From the NCBI GenBank assembly GCA_016298065.1, contig JAEDDN010000003.1:112281-176280 (forward strand): a stretch of 64,000 bases of DNA, in the 5' to 3' direction. The notes beneath the pieces were generated by a model. That model had not been told where the DNA came from. It searched no databases and saw only the letters and a list, made by a program, of their open reading frames with translations. The position numbers were made by a program, and so were the translations under genes. Shown here in pieces: positions 34,081 to 42,534 of the stretch. Numbering within the stretch: the stretch's first letter is position 1; every line of letters begins with the position of its first letter. This stretch comes from Oscillospiraceae bacterium. GTDB taxonomy: Bacteria > Bacillota > Clostridia > Oscillospirales > Ruminococcaceae.

Positions 34081-34941
34081 ATGATGAATATTTTTGTTAT
34101 GCCGAATTTCGATAAGCCGAATGCAGTGAGCTGTACCTTACAGGTGTGCAATCACCTAAACGGGTACGGAGCAGATATACTTATGTCTTGTGAAAATAAG
34201 GATAAGGTGTCGCTTGATTTTGTAAACTACGGCGACTTTGATAAGCTTATAGCTATAGCAGATATTATTATTGCAATAGGTGGCGACGGAACAATAATAG
34301 ACGCCGCAAAACACGCAGTAGAATACGACATACCCCTTTTAGGCGTAAACGCAGGCAGGCTCGGATTTTTAGCAGGTGTTGAGGTGTCGGATTTAAGCCT
34401 TTTAAGAAAGCTTACCGAGAATGATTTTAAAATCGAAAACCGAATGATGCTCGAAGCACTGCTTACTTCAAACGGCAAACAAGAGATTCGATATGCGCTA
34501 AACGACGTTACGGTATGTAAGGGCACAAGGTCCAGGATAATAGATTTGGCAGTTTACTGTAACGAGCGCCAGGTAACTCAAACCAGAGCAGACGGTATGA
34601 TTTTTGCGACGCCTACAGGCTCTACCGCTTACACGCTTTCGACCGGCGGACCGATAGTAGACCCTATCTTAGACAGCATTATGATTACTGCAATTTGCCC
34701 TCATTCGCTTTTTGCAAGAACTATGATATTCTCAGCAGATAAGGAGCTTACCGTAAAGGTGGATTGTGACGAAACGCAGGACGTTTACCTTATAGCTGAC
34801 GGTGAGCCGGCAATAAAAGTAAATCAAAACGACAAGCTTGTAATAAAAAAGAGCGATAAATACGTTAAGATGATTAACCTGCACGACAAGCCGTTTTATC
34901 AGCTGATAAACGAAAAATTCCTTGTAAGAGCTAAGCTGTAG
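34081..34941 (+). CDS. nadK: NAD kinase
   Basis: 286 residues. The GGDG nucleotide motif (IAIGGDGTIIDAA), the conserved GRLGFLA block and TPTGSTAYTLSTGGPIV identify NadK. It phosphorylates NAD to NADP. Two ATG codons lie in a row at 34081 and 34084 behind AAGGGAG; either could be used. Confidence 0.95.
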   Translation: MMNIFVMPNFDKPNAVSCTLQVCNHLNGYGADILMSCENKDKVSLDFVNYGDFDKLIAIADIIIAIGGDGTIIDAAKHAVEYDIPLLGVNAGRLGFLAGVEVSDLSLLRKLTENDFKIENRMMLEALLTSNGKQEIRYALNDVTVCKGTRSRIIDLAVYCNERQVTQTRADGMIFATPTGSTAYTLSTGGPIVDPILDSIMITAICPHSLFARTMIFSADKELTVKVDCDETQDVYLIADGEPAIKVNQNDKLVIKKSDKYVKMINLHDKPFYQLINEKFLVRAKL

Positions 34942-34957
34942 CCCAAAGGAGAAGAAT

Positions 34958-35410
34958 ATGAAACAAACAAGGCAAGAAAAAATAATAAAGATTATCTCCA
35001 CCGATGATATAGCTACTCAAGAAAAGCTTTTAGAAAGGCTTAAAGAGGAAGGCTTTAATGTCACTCAGGCTACGGTATCAAGGGATATAAAAAAGTTAGG
35101 GCTTATAAAGATAATGACCGATGACGGTCAGTATAAATATCATTCGCCTAAACTCACTTTAGCTTCGGGCGACGATACAAGAAATAAGGAGCTTTTTGCA
35201 AACGCCGTAATGTCGGTGGATTTTGCGATGAATACGGTTGTCATAAAGTGCAGAGCAGGTATGGCAAACGCCGCCTGCGCCGCCTTTGACAATATGAATA
35301 TAGAGTCGGTAGTCGGCTCGATTGCAGGTGACGACACCATATTTGTGTTATTAAAAACACAATCCGGGGCAGAAGCGTTGGTGGAAAGCTTAAAGAATTT
35401 ACTGAAATAA
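34958..35410 (+). CDS. argR: Arginine repressor ArgR/AhrC
   Basis: 150 residues. N-terminal winged helix (about 1-65) with EKLLERLKEEGFNVTQATVSRDIKKLGL; C-terminal arginine-binding and hexamer domain with SIAGDDTIFVLLK. It controls arginine genes elsewhere and sits in its conserved place before recN. RBS AAAGGAG. Confidence 0.95.
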   Translation: MKQTRQEKIIKIISTDDIATQEKLLERLKEEGFNVTQATVSRDIKKLGLIKIMTDDGQYKYHSPKLTLASGDDTRNKELFANAVMSVDFAMNTVVIKCRAGMANAACAAFDNMNIESVVGSIAGDDTIFVLLKTQSGAEALVESLKNLLK

Positions 35411-35421
35411 AGGTGATACTT

Positions 35422-37092
35422 GTGTTAAGCGAGCTTTATATTGAAAACTTTGCAGTTATCGAAAAAATGAATATTAGCTTAGACACCGGGCTTACCGTAT
35501 TTACAGGTGAAACCGGCGCAGGTAAATCCATACTTATTGACGCTATAAACTTAGTCTTAGGTCAGCGTTCCTCAAAGGAAATAGTTCGCACGGGCGCAAA
35601 AAAAGCGGTTGTATACGCTAAGGTGCAAAACATTACCCCGCAGATAGAAAAGCTTATAAACCGTTACGGCTTTGAAAGTGAGGAAAATTCACTTATCTTT
35701 AAGCGTGAAATATATTCCGACGGCAGAAGCAGCGCCAGAATAATGGATAAGCCCGTTATGATAAGTACTCTGCGTGAGATTGGCGCAAGGCTTGTAAATA
35801 TTCACGGCCAGCACGATAATCAGGTGCTTTTAAACAGCGAAAATCACATTGATATTTTGGATTTGTTTGCTGAAAACAAGGCTGTTTTTTTAAGATATAA
35901 CGCCGAATACGATAAATACGTTGCGCTTAAAAACGAGTATAAAAAAGTAAGCCTTGACGAAGACGAAAAGAAGCGAAAAATAGACCTTCTAACTTATGAA
36001 ATTAACGAGATTTCACAGCTTAATTTACAAAAGGACGAGGATATAGCATTACAAACGAAGATAAAATCCTGCCGCAACGCCGAAAAAATAATGCAAAATC
36101 TTAAAAAGGCGTATAATAGCTTAGCAGGCTTTGCGTCGGACGGTGCAGTAGACCTTGTAAACGAAGCCGCAAGAAACGTAAGCGAGGTAAGCGAGTTTAA
36201 TAAAACCCTTGCCGATGTTTCCGAAAGGCTTGAGTCGGCAGAGTATGAGCTTGACGATATAAAAACGAGAATATCCGCTTTTATGGATAATTTTTATTAC
36301 GATAAAAATGAACTCGAGCAAATGACCGAGCGCCTTGACAGCATAAATAAGCTAAAGCGCAAGTACGGAAACAGTATAGAGGATGTACTCGAATATTGCG
36401 AACAAAGTAAAAATCAGCTTGATGAAATAAAGCTTTCCGAAAAACGCCAAAAAGAGCTTTTAAGCCTTATGGACGTTCAGAAAAATAATGTCGTTGAAAC
36501 TGCCAAAAAGCTCACCGTAAGCCGCAAGGTAGGCGCACAGAATTTTTCTAAGCAGGTCGCAGACGAGCTAAAGTTTTTGGATATGCCAAATATACAGTTA
36601 AGTGTTAGCATAAATAATACACGCTATAGCAAAAAAGGCTGTGACGAGGTGGAGTTTTTATTCTCCACCAATAAAGGCGAGCCGCCTAAGAGTATCGGCA
36701 AGATAGCTTCGGGAGGCGAGCTTTCAAGGATAATGCTTGCAATAAAGAGTGTGCTTGCGCAAAAGGACGATATAGACACGCTTATCTTTGACGAGATTGA
36801 CACAGGCGTCAGCGGAAGCTCGGCACAAAAAATAGGGCTGAAGCTAAAGGGCGTATCAAAGGGCAGACAGGTCTTGTGCGTTACCCATTCGGCGCAGATT
36901 GCAGCGCTTGCAGACAACAATATGTTACTTAAAAAGGAAACGATTGAGGACAAAACATATACTAAGGCAATTAAGCTTGATGAAGAGCAAAAAATACACG
37001 AGGTTGCCAGAATAATGAGCACCGATACCGTAACCGAGCTTATGCTCCAAAACGCCAAGGAAATGGTGGAAATGGGTAGAAATACAAATTAA
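35422..37092 (+). CDS. recN: DNA repair protein RecN
   Basis: 556 residues from the GTG at 35422, 6 bp after AAAGGTG; an earlier GTG at 35413 overlaps the ribosome site. SMC-like: P-loop TGETGAGKSILIDA, a central coiled coil (about 160-360), then LSRIMLAIKS (signature) and Walker B LIFDEIDTGVSG. It aids double-strand break repair. In many spore formers recN is followed by spoIVB and spo0A, but here a terminator follows. Confidence 0.94.
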   Translation: MLSELYIENFAVIEKMNISLDTGLTVFTGETGAGKSILIDAINLVLGQRSSKEIVRTGAKKAVVYAKVQNITPQIEKLINRYGFESEENSLIFKREIYSDGRSSARIMDKPVMISTLREIGARLVNIHGQHDNQVLLNSENHIDILDLFAENKAVFLRYNAEYDKYVALKNEYKKVSLDEDEKKRKIDLLTYEINEISQLNLQKDEDIALQTKIKSCRNAEKIMQNLKKAYNSLAGFASDGAVDLVNEAARNVSEVSEFNKTLADVSERLESAEYELDDIKTRISAFMDNFYYDKNELEQMTERLDSINKLKRKYGNSIEDVLEYCEQSKNQLDEIKLSEKRQKELLSLMDVQKNNVVETAKKLTVSRKVGAQNFSKQVADELKFLDMPNIQLSVSINNTRYSKKGCDEVEFLFSTNKGEPPKSIGKIASGGELSRIMLAIKSVLAQKDDIDTLIFDEIDTGVSGSSAQKIGLKLKGVSKGRQVLCVTHSAQIAALADNNMLLKKETIEDKTYTKAIKLDEEQKIHEVARIMSTDTVTELMLQNAKEMVEMGRNTN

Positions 37093-37095
37093 AAT

Positions 37096-37135
37096 AAAAA
37101 GCCGTATGTATCTAAAGGATATGTACGGCTTTTTA
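37096..37135 (+). terminator. Terminator after recN
   Basis: The imperfect stem AAAAAGCCGTATGTAT/ATATGTACGGCTTTTT carries a T run and closes the nusB-recN block. Confidence 0.8.
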
Positions 37136-37198
37136 AGCGGCTAAAGCATTTTACGCTTTTTTCCTTAAAAGGTAAAAATCATTGATATAAATGGGGAA

Positions 37199-37372
37199 AA
37201 TATGTTATAATAACCTTAGTTTAGTCTGCGCCTTTGGCGCCGACAAGCTTGAGCTTAAAAAATCCTTACGGATTTTATCTAAGAACATTTTAACTTATAA
37301 ACCTGCCGTGATAAACACGGCTGTGGCTGTCGCCACCGACAAAGGCTTGCGCCTTTTGGTTTATGTTATAAC
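37199..37372 (+). ncRNA. Structured repeat element, copy 1
   Basis: About 175 bp shared with 60167-60344. An extended -10 (TGTTATAAT, 37203-37211), with TTGATA 18 bp before the TATAAT, opens it, and a TGTTATAAC closes it. Between lie six hairpins: 37224-37244 (GCGCC/GGCGC), 37245-37256 (AAGCT/AGCTT), 37259-37276 (AAAATCC/GGATTTT), 37305-37321 (GCCGTG/CACGGC), 37323-37336 (GTGGC/GCCAC) and 37341-37356 (AAAGGC/GCCTTT). A 70-residue reading frame over it is rejected. It could be a small RNA or leader of the next gene. Confidence 0.65.
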
Positions 37373-37441
37373 AATTTTTATTGAAGTTATTACAAATGAG
37401 TAATTTTAATAGCTTACGATTTTAGCTTGGAGGGTGTTTTT

Positions 37442-37627
37442 GTGAAGGTAGATGTCGGAGATACACTTAGACTAAAAAAGCCTCACCCTTGCGGAGAACA
37501 TCTTTTTAAGGTTTTGCGTGTGGGTATGGACTTTAAAATAAAGTGCGTAAAATGCGGCAGAGAAGTTATGGTGCCCAGAGCTAAGATTGAAAAAAACATA
37601 AAGGAAATCATACACGGCGATTTGTAG
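37442..37627 (+). CDS. DUF951-type small protein
   Basis: 61 residues from a GTG with TTGGAGGG upstream. LKKPHPCGEHLFKVLRVGMDFKIKCVKCGREVMVPR is the DUF951 pattern, with one Cys in HPCG and a CVKCG pair, suggesting a small metal-binding OB-like fold. The function of the family is not known. It precedes prfA. Confidence 0.85.
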   Translation: MKVDVGDTLRLKKPHPCGEHLFKVLRVGMDFKIKCVKCGREVMVPRAKIEKNIKEIIHGDL

Positions 37628-37676
37628 CTAAAATAAACTTAAAAATAAAAATCAAAATAAAATTAGAAGGTGCAAT

Positions 37677-38753
37677 ATGTTTGATAAACTTGAGTTAACC
37701 GAACAAAGATATGAAGAAATAAATAAAAAGTTAATGGACCCTGAGGTTATTTCCGATAATAATATGTATCGTGATTTAATGAAGGAGTACAAAAACTTAA
37801 CTCCTATCGTTGAGAAATATAAGGAATATAAGACCGCAAAAACGGCGTTTGAAGAAGCAAAAACTATGCTTGAGGACGGCGGACTTGAAAAGGACTTTAA
37901 AGAAATCGTACAGGAAGAATACGACGAAAATAAAGAAAAGATGGCCTCGATAAGCGAGGAATTAAAGATATTACTGCTTCCGAGAGACCCTAATGATGAC
38001 AAAAACGTAATCGTAGAAATAAGAGGCGGAGCAGGCGGCGAGGAAGCGGCACTTTTTGCAAATTCGCTTTTTAGAATGTACAATATGTACGCCGAAGCAA
38101 GAGGCTGGAAGGCAGAGGTTATCAATATGAACGCCACCGAGCTCGGAGGCATAAAGGAAGTAAGCTTCAGCATAGAGGGCGACGGAGCATATTCAAGGCT
38201 TAAATTTGAAAGCGGAGTACACAGAGTTCAGCGTGTGCCCGAAACCGAAACCTCGGGCAGAATCCATACCTCTACCGTAACAGTTGCAGTGCTTCCCGAA
38301 GTAGAGGACGTTGAGATTGAAATAAACCCTGCCGATTTACAGATAGATACCTTCCGTGCAAGCGGAGCAGGCGGTCAGCACATAAACAAAACCGAAAGTG
38401 CAATAAGAATTATCCATAAGCCTACGGGACTTGTGGTAGAATGTCAGGACGAGAGAAGCCAGTTTAAAAACAAGGATAAGGCTATGAAGGTTTTGCGCTC
38501 ACGTCTTTTTGAAGCAGAACAGCAAAAGCAAAATGCTCAAATAGCCTCAGAAAGAAAAGCACAGGTAGGTTCGGGCGACCGTTCCGAGCGTATAAGGACC
38601 TATAACTATCCTCAGGGCAGGCTCACCGACCACAGAATAGGACTTACACTTTATAAGCTCGAAGAGGTTTTAAACGGTTCTCTTGACGAGATAATAGACG
38701 CACTCATAACTGCCGATCAGGCGTTAAAGCTTGCAGCGACCGCAGACGAATAA
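37677..38753 (+). CDS. prfA: Peptide chain release factor 1
   Basis: 358 residues, standard for RF1. The codon-recognition motif PET (PxT type, in [11 protein letters not shown]) reads UAA/UAG, and the catalytic GGQ is in [29 protein letters not shown]. The modifying methyltransferase PrmC, often encoded beside it, is not next to it here. Confidence 0.96.
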   Translation: MFDKLELTEQRYEEINKKLMDPEVISDNNMYRDLMKEYKNLTPIVEKYKEYKTAKTAFEEAKTMLEDGGLEKDFKEIVQEEYDENKEKMASISEELKILLLPRDPNDDKNVIVEIRGGAGGEEAALFANSLFRMYNMYAEARGWKAEVINMNATELGGIKEVSFSIEGDGAYSRLKFESGVHRVQRVPETETSGRIHTSTVTVAVLPEVEDVEIEINPADLQIDTFRASGAGGQHINKTESAIRIIHKPTGLVVECQDERSQFKNKDKAMKVLRSRLFEAEQQKQNAQIASERKAQVGSGDRSERIRTYNYPQGRLTDHRIGLTLYKLEEVLNGSLDEIIDALITADQALKLAATADE

Positions 38754-38786
38754 AAATAACTTTTCCCGAATAGGATATGAGTTGAG

Positions 38787-40406
38787 ATGAAAGACACAAA
38801 AATTTTAACTCCCGAAAAGAAAAATATAGAGTACGCAAAGGACTTAATTTTGTCGGGCGAGGTTGTGGGAATCCCCACCGAAACGGTGTACGGGCTTGCG
38901 GCTAACGCCTTTGACGTTGACGCTATAGAAAAGATTTTTAAAGCAAAGGGCAGACCTCAGGACAACCCCCTTATAGTTCATATCTGCGATATGGATATGC
39001 TAAAGGATATAACTTCAAAAGTTTCCGAAACAGCCTTAGCTTTAGGTAAGAAATTTTGGGGCGGACCTCTTACTATGGTACTCCCGAAAAGCGATAAAAT
39101 CCCCAGATGCGTTACCGCAGGGCTTGATACGGTTGCAGTGCGTATGCCCTCGCACCCTGTTGCGATAGAGCTTATAAAAGCGTGTAAGGTACCGATTGCA
39201 GCACCCTCGGCTAACCTGTCAGGCAAGCCGAGCCCCACAACTGCAAAGCACGTTTATAACGATTTAAAAGGCAAAATAGACTGCATAATTGACGGCGGCG
39301 AATGTGAGGTCGGCGTAGAATCTACCGTAATCGCAGTTTATAACGACAGCGTTGAGATTTTAAGACCGGGTAAAATTACCGTAGACGATTTGCTCGAAGT
39401 TGTAACGAGCGTTAAAATTGACGACGGAGTATTCACAAAGATGACTACCGACGCAGTTGTATCGTCTCCGGGAATGAAGTATAAGCACTATTCGCCAAAT
39501 GCAAAGGTTGTTATGGTTGAGGGCAGTATTTCTGATTTTTGCGACTATGTATTAAAAAACGCAGATGAAAAAACAGGTGTTTTGGTATTCGACGGCGAGG
39601 AATCGCTTTTTGACAAAGAGTGCATAACCTATGGTAAAGAAAACGACTCCTCAAATCAGGCAAGCCGTATTTTTGACGCTTTAAGAGAGATAGATAAAAG
39701 AAATTTAGATGTTGTTTACGCCAGAGCGCCTAAAAAAAGCGGCGTGGGTATGGCGGTATATAACAGGCTTTTAAGAGCTTGCGGATTTGAGGTTAAAAAG
39801 CTTACAAAAAAACCTTTAATCGTAGGTCTTACAGGTCAAACAGGCGCAGGAAAATCCACGCTTTGTGATGTGTTAAGACAGTGCGGTGCGGCGATAATTG
39901 ACTGCGATATTATCTCCAGAGAGGTTATTGCTCAAAAAGAAGTTTTAGATAAGCTAAAAACCTATTTCGGCGAGGAAATACTAAACGACAACAAAACGCT
40001 AAACCGCAAAAAACTTGCCGAGCGTGTATTTTCCGAAGAAGAAAACTTAATTTATCTAAACAGCGTTATGTATCCTAAAATACTTAATAAAATAAACCGT
40101 CAGATAGATGATTTAACCGACAGCGGTTATAATATAATTATACTCGACGCTCCTACATTATTTGAAAGTGGCGCCGATACGCTTTGCGACAAAACGATAA
40201 GCGTAATATCGCCTGTAAATTTAAGAGCAGAGCGTATAATAAAAAGGGATAATCTTACCGAAGCCGAGGCGACAAGGCGTATAAACGCTCAAAACGACGA
40301 CGAATATTATTCCTCACGTTCCGATTATGTTATTGTAAACGACAAGGATCAAAATAACCTTATTTCAGAAGCTCAAAAAATCTTTAAAAGTCTAAGTGGC
40401 TTATAA
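38787..40406 (+). CDS. Fusion: threonylcarbamoyl-AMP synthase (Sua5) - dephospho-CoA kinase
   Basis: 539 residues in one open frame. Residues 1-338 are a complete Sua5: YrdC domain with GIPTETVYGLAANAFD, KGRPQDNPL (54-62), PSANLSGKPSPT, then the SPGMKYKHYSP linker and the Sua5 C-domain ending VYNRLLRACGFEVKKL. Residues 343-539 are a complete CoaE: P-loop GLTGQTGAGKST (347-358), IIDCDIISREV and DAPTLFESG. The first half makes the threonylcarbamoyl-AMP for tRNA t6A; the second does the last step of CoA synthesis. Neighbours fit both: prfA (usual Sua5 neighbour) before, and a lytic transglycosylase (usual coaE neighbour) after. The junction has a run of seven A. Confidence 0.9.
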   Translation: MKDTKILTPEKKNIEYAKDLILSGEVVGIPTETVYGLAANAFDVDAIEKIFKAKGRPQDNPLIVHICDMDMLKDITSKVSETALALGKKFWGGPLTMVLPKSDKIPRCVTAGLDTVAVRMPSHPVAIELIKACKVPIAAPSANLSGKPSPTTAKHVYNDLKGKIDCIIDGGECEVGVESTVIAVYNDSVEILRPGKITVDDLLEVVTSVKIDDGVFTKMTTDAVVSSPGMKYKHYSPNAKVVMVEGSISDFCDYVLKNADEKTGVLVFDGEESLFDKECITYGKENDSSNQASRIFDALREIDKRNLDVVYARAPKKSGVGMAVYNRLLRACGFEVKKLTKKPLIVGLTGQTGAGKSTLCDVLRQCGAAIIDCDIISREVIAQKEVLDKLKTYFGEEILNDNKTLNRKKLAERVFSEEENLIYLNSVMYPKILNKINRQIDDLTDSGYNIIILDAPTLFESGADTLCDKTISVISPVNLRAERIIKRDNLTEAEATRRINAQNDDEYYSSRSDYVIVNDKDQNNLISEAQKIFKSLSGL

Positions 40407-40428
40407 CTTAAATTCGGAGTAGGTTTAT

Positions 40429-40995
40429 ATGGTTAAAAAGACAAAAAAGTCCGGTAAGCTTTTAAAGGCGGGTTTAGTGTTTATCATAGCCGTAACTGTT
40501 TTGGGGTTTGTTTTAAAGCTAAGCCTTGAGAAGATATATCCCACCGATTATTCAGAGTATGTACAGAAGTATTCGACACTCTACGGCGTTGACGAAAACC
40601 TTATATATGCGGTAATAAAAACCGAGAGCGGCTTTAATAAAAACGCCCTTTCCGAAGACGACGCCAAGGGCTTAATGCAGATAACTCCCGATACGTTTAA
40701 CTGGATTCATTCAAAGCTAAACGACGGTGAGTTTACTCACGACGATATGTATAATCCCGAAATAAACATTCGTTACGGAGTATATCTTATAAGCTATCTT
40801 TTAGAGGAATTTGATAATACACAAACTGCGCTTGCGGCGTATCACGCAGGCAGAGGAGTTGTAAACAAGTGGGTTAAAAATCCCGATTATTCCTCAGACG
40901 GAAAAACCTTAGACACTATTCCGTATAAAGATACGGATCATTACGTTTATAAGGTCACAAGATATTATAATATTTACTTACGGCTTTATAAGTAA
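40429..40995 (+). CDS. Membrane-anchored lytic transglycosylase (SLT domain)
   Basis: 188 residues. A basic N-terminus and one membrane helix (about 13-32), then a Slt70-type domain: LIYAVIKTESGFN with the catalytic Glu, KGLMQITPDTF, INIRYGVYLISYLL and ALAAYHAGRG. It cleaves peptidoglycan outside the membrane. It is 22 bp after the coaE part, a common Firmicutes pairing. Confidence 0.92.
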   Translation: MVKKTKKSGKLLKAGLVFIIAVTVLGFVLKLSLEKIYPTDYSEYVQKYSTLYGVDENLIYAVIKTESGFNKNALSEDDAKGLMQITPDTFNWIHSKLNDGEFTHDDMYNPEINIRYGVYLISYLLEEFDNTQTALAAYHAGRGVVNKWVKNPDYSSDGKTLDTIPYKDTDHYVYKVTRYYNIYLRLYK

Positions 40996-41033
40996 TTTAA
41001 AAAAATACACAAAAAGAAAGAACGGAGATTATT

Positions 41034-42449
41034 ATGTCAGCAGAAAAAGAACAAAAATCCTTAGGTAATAAATTAAAAGAAGAACTTTTTTATACGCCCG
41101 ATCATTTGGGAGAAGTGCTCTCTGATGATCAGATAAATTCGGCATTAAGCTTTAGCGACGGCTACAAAACCTTTTTGGACAGATGTAAAACCGAGCGTGA
41201 AGCGGTGGAGTATTCTATAGAGCTTGCGACTAAAAAGGGCTTTGAAGAGTTTAAAGCGGGCAAAAAGTATACACAAGGTCAAAAGGTTTATTACAATAAC
41301 AGAGGTAAAGCCTTGATACTTGCGGTAATAGGTAACGAAGGACTTGAAAACGGCGTTAACATAAGCGCCGCGCATATAGATTCTCCGAGGCTTGATTTGA
41401 AGCCAAGACCGTTTTATGAGCAAAACGATTTTGCTATGCTAAAAACTCACTATTACGGCGGAATTAAAAAGTATCAGTGGACCGCAATACCGCTTGCACT
41501 TCACGGAGTTATCCTTAAAAAAGACGGCGACAAGATAAAGGTAAATATAGGCGAAGCAGATACCGACCCTGTATTTTGTATAAGCGATTTGCTTCCTCAC
41601 CTTGCAGGAGATCAAATGAAACGCACCTTAAACGAGGGTATAAAGGGAGAGGAATTAAACGTAATAATAGGCTCGCTTCCGTTTAAGGACGACAGCGCAA
41701 GCGAAAAGGTAAAGCTTAATATTTTAAAGCTTTTAAACGAAAAGTACGGCGTTACCGAAAAGGATTTTGTAACCGCAGAATTAGAGCTTGTACCTGCCTT
41801 TAAAGCAAAGGACTTAGGTTTTGATACGAGTATGGTAGGCGCCTACGGTCAGGACGACAGGGTTTGCGCTTATACTGCGCTTATGGCGGCACTTGAGTGT
41901 GAAAACCCCCAAAAAACTCTCCTTACGGTACTTACCGATAAAGAAGAAATCGGAAGCGAGGGCAACACGGGCTTAAAGTCAGCGTATCTTAAATATTTTA
42001 TAGCAGATATTTCTCGTCCTTACGGCATATCCGAAAAAACCGTGCTCGCTAATTCAAGATGTCTGTCTGCCGATGTAAGCGCAGCGTTTGACCCAACCTT
42101 TTCAGACGCCTTTGAAAAAAACAACGCCGCCTTTTTAAACTACGGCGTATGCCTTAATAAATATACCGGCTCAAGAGGTAAGGGCGGCACTTCAGACGCA
42201 AGCGCAGAATATGTAAACAGCGTAATAAGACTGTTTGACAAAAATAACGTAATCTGGCAGATGAACGAATTAGGTAAGGTAGACCAAGGCGGCGGCGGTA
42301 CCGTTGCGGCATACATTGCAAATTTAGGCGTAGACGTTATAGATGTCGGAGTGCCTGTGCTTTCAATGCATTCACCGTTTGAGATAACCGCAAAGTTAGA
42401 TATATATATGACCTACAAGGCATTTTGCGTTTTTGCAAACGATAAATAA
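41034..42449 (+). CDS. M18-family aminopeptidase
   Basis: 471 residues. Zinc ligands and catalytic residues of M18 are visible: SAAHIDSPRLDL (His-Asp), YGQDDRVCAYTAL (bridging Asp), TDKEEIGSEGNTG (Glu-Glu) and the C-terminal MHSPFEI His. It is a cytosolic aminopeptidase that usually prefers acidic or neutral N-terminal residues. AACGGAGA precedes the ATG. It ends with its own terminator. Confidence 0.93.
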   Translation: MSAEKEQKSLGNKLKEELFYTPDHLGEVLSDDQINSALSFSDGYKTFLDRCKTEREAVEYSIELATKKGFEEFKAGKKYTQGQKVYYNNRGKALILAVIGNEGLENGVNISAAHIDSPRLDLKPRPFYEQNDFAMLKTHYYGGIKKYQWTAIPLALHGVILKKDGDKIKVNIGEADTDPVFCISDLLPHLAGDQMKRTLNEGIKGEELNVIIGSLPFKDDSASEKVKLNILKLLNEKYGVTEKDFVTAELELVPAFKAKDLGFDTSMVGAYGQDDRVCAYTALMAALECENPQKTLLTVLTDKEEIGSEGNTGLKSAYLKYFIADISRPYGISEKTVLANSRCLSADVSAAFDPTFSDAFEKNNAAFLNYGVCLNKYTGSRGKGGTSDASAEYVNSVIRLFDKNNVIWQMNELGKVDQGGGGTVAAYIANLGVDVIDVGVPVLSMHSPFEITAKLDIYMTYKAFCVFANDK

Positions 42450-42454
42450 AAGCT

Positions 42455-42487
42455 AAACGTCACGGAAATTTTCCGTGACGTTTTTTT
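42455..42487 (+). terminator. Terminator after the M18 gene
   Basis: AACGTCACGGAA/TTCCGTGACGTT stem followed by seven T. Confidence 0.9.
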
Positions 42488-42496
42488 GTGTAAAAT

Positions 42497-42525
42497 AAAC
42501 CCCCCGATTTTTAATCGGGGGTTTT
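42497..42525 (-). terminator. Bidirectional terminator, minus-strand side
   Basis: AAACCCCCGAT/ATCGGGGGTTT hairpin just past the stop of the foldase gene. Confidence 0.75.
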
Positions 42526-42534
42526 AGCTTTTAA

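Noticed and set aside
37191-37403. 70-residue plus-strand frame in the recN/DUF951 gap
   Set aside because: It lies over the structured repeat; the matching copy at 60167 does not keep this frame, and there is no ribosome site.
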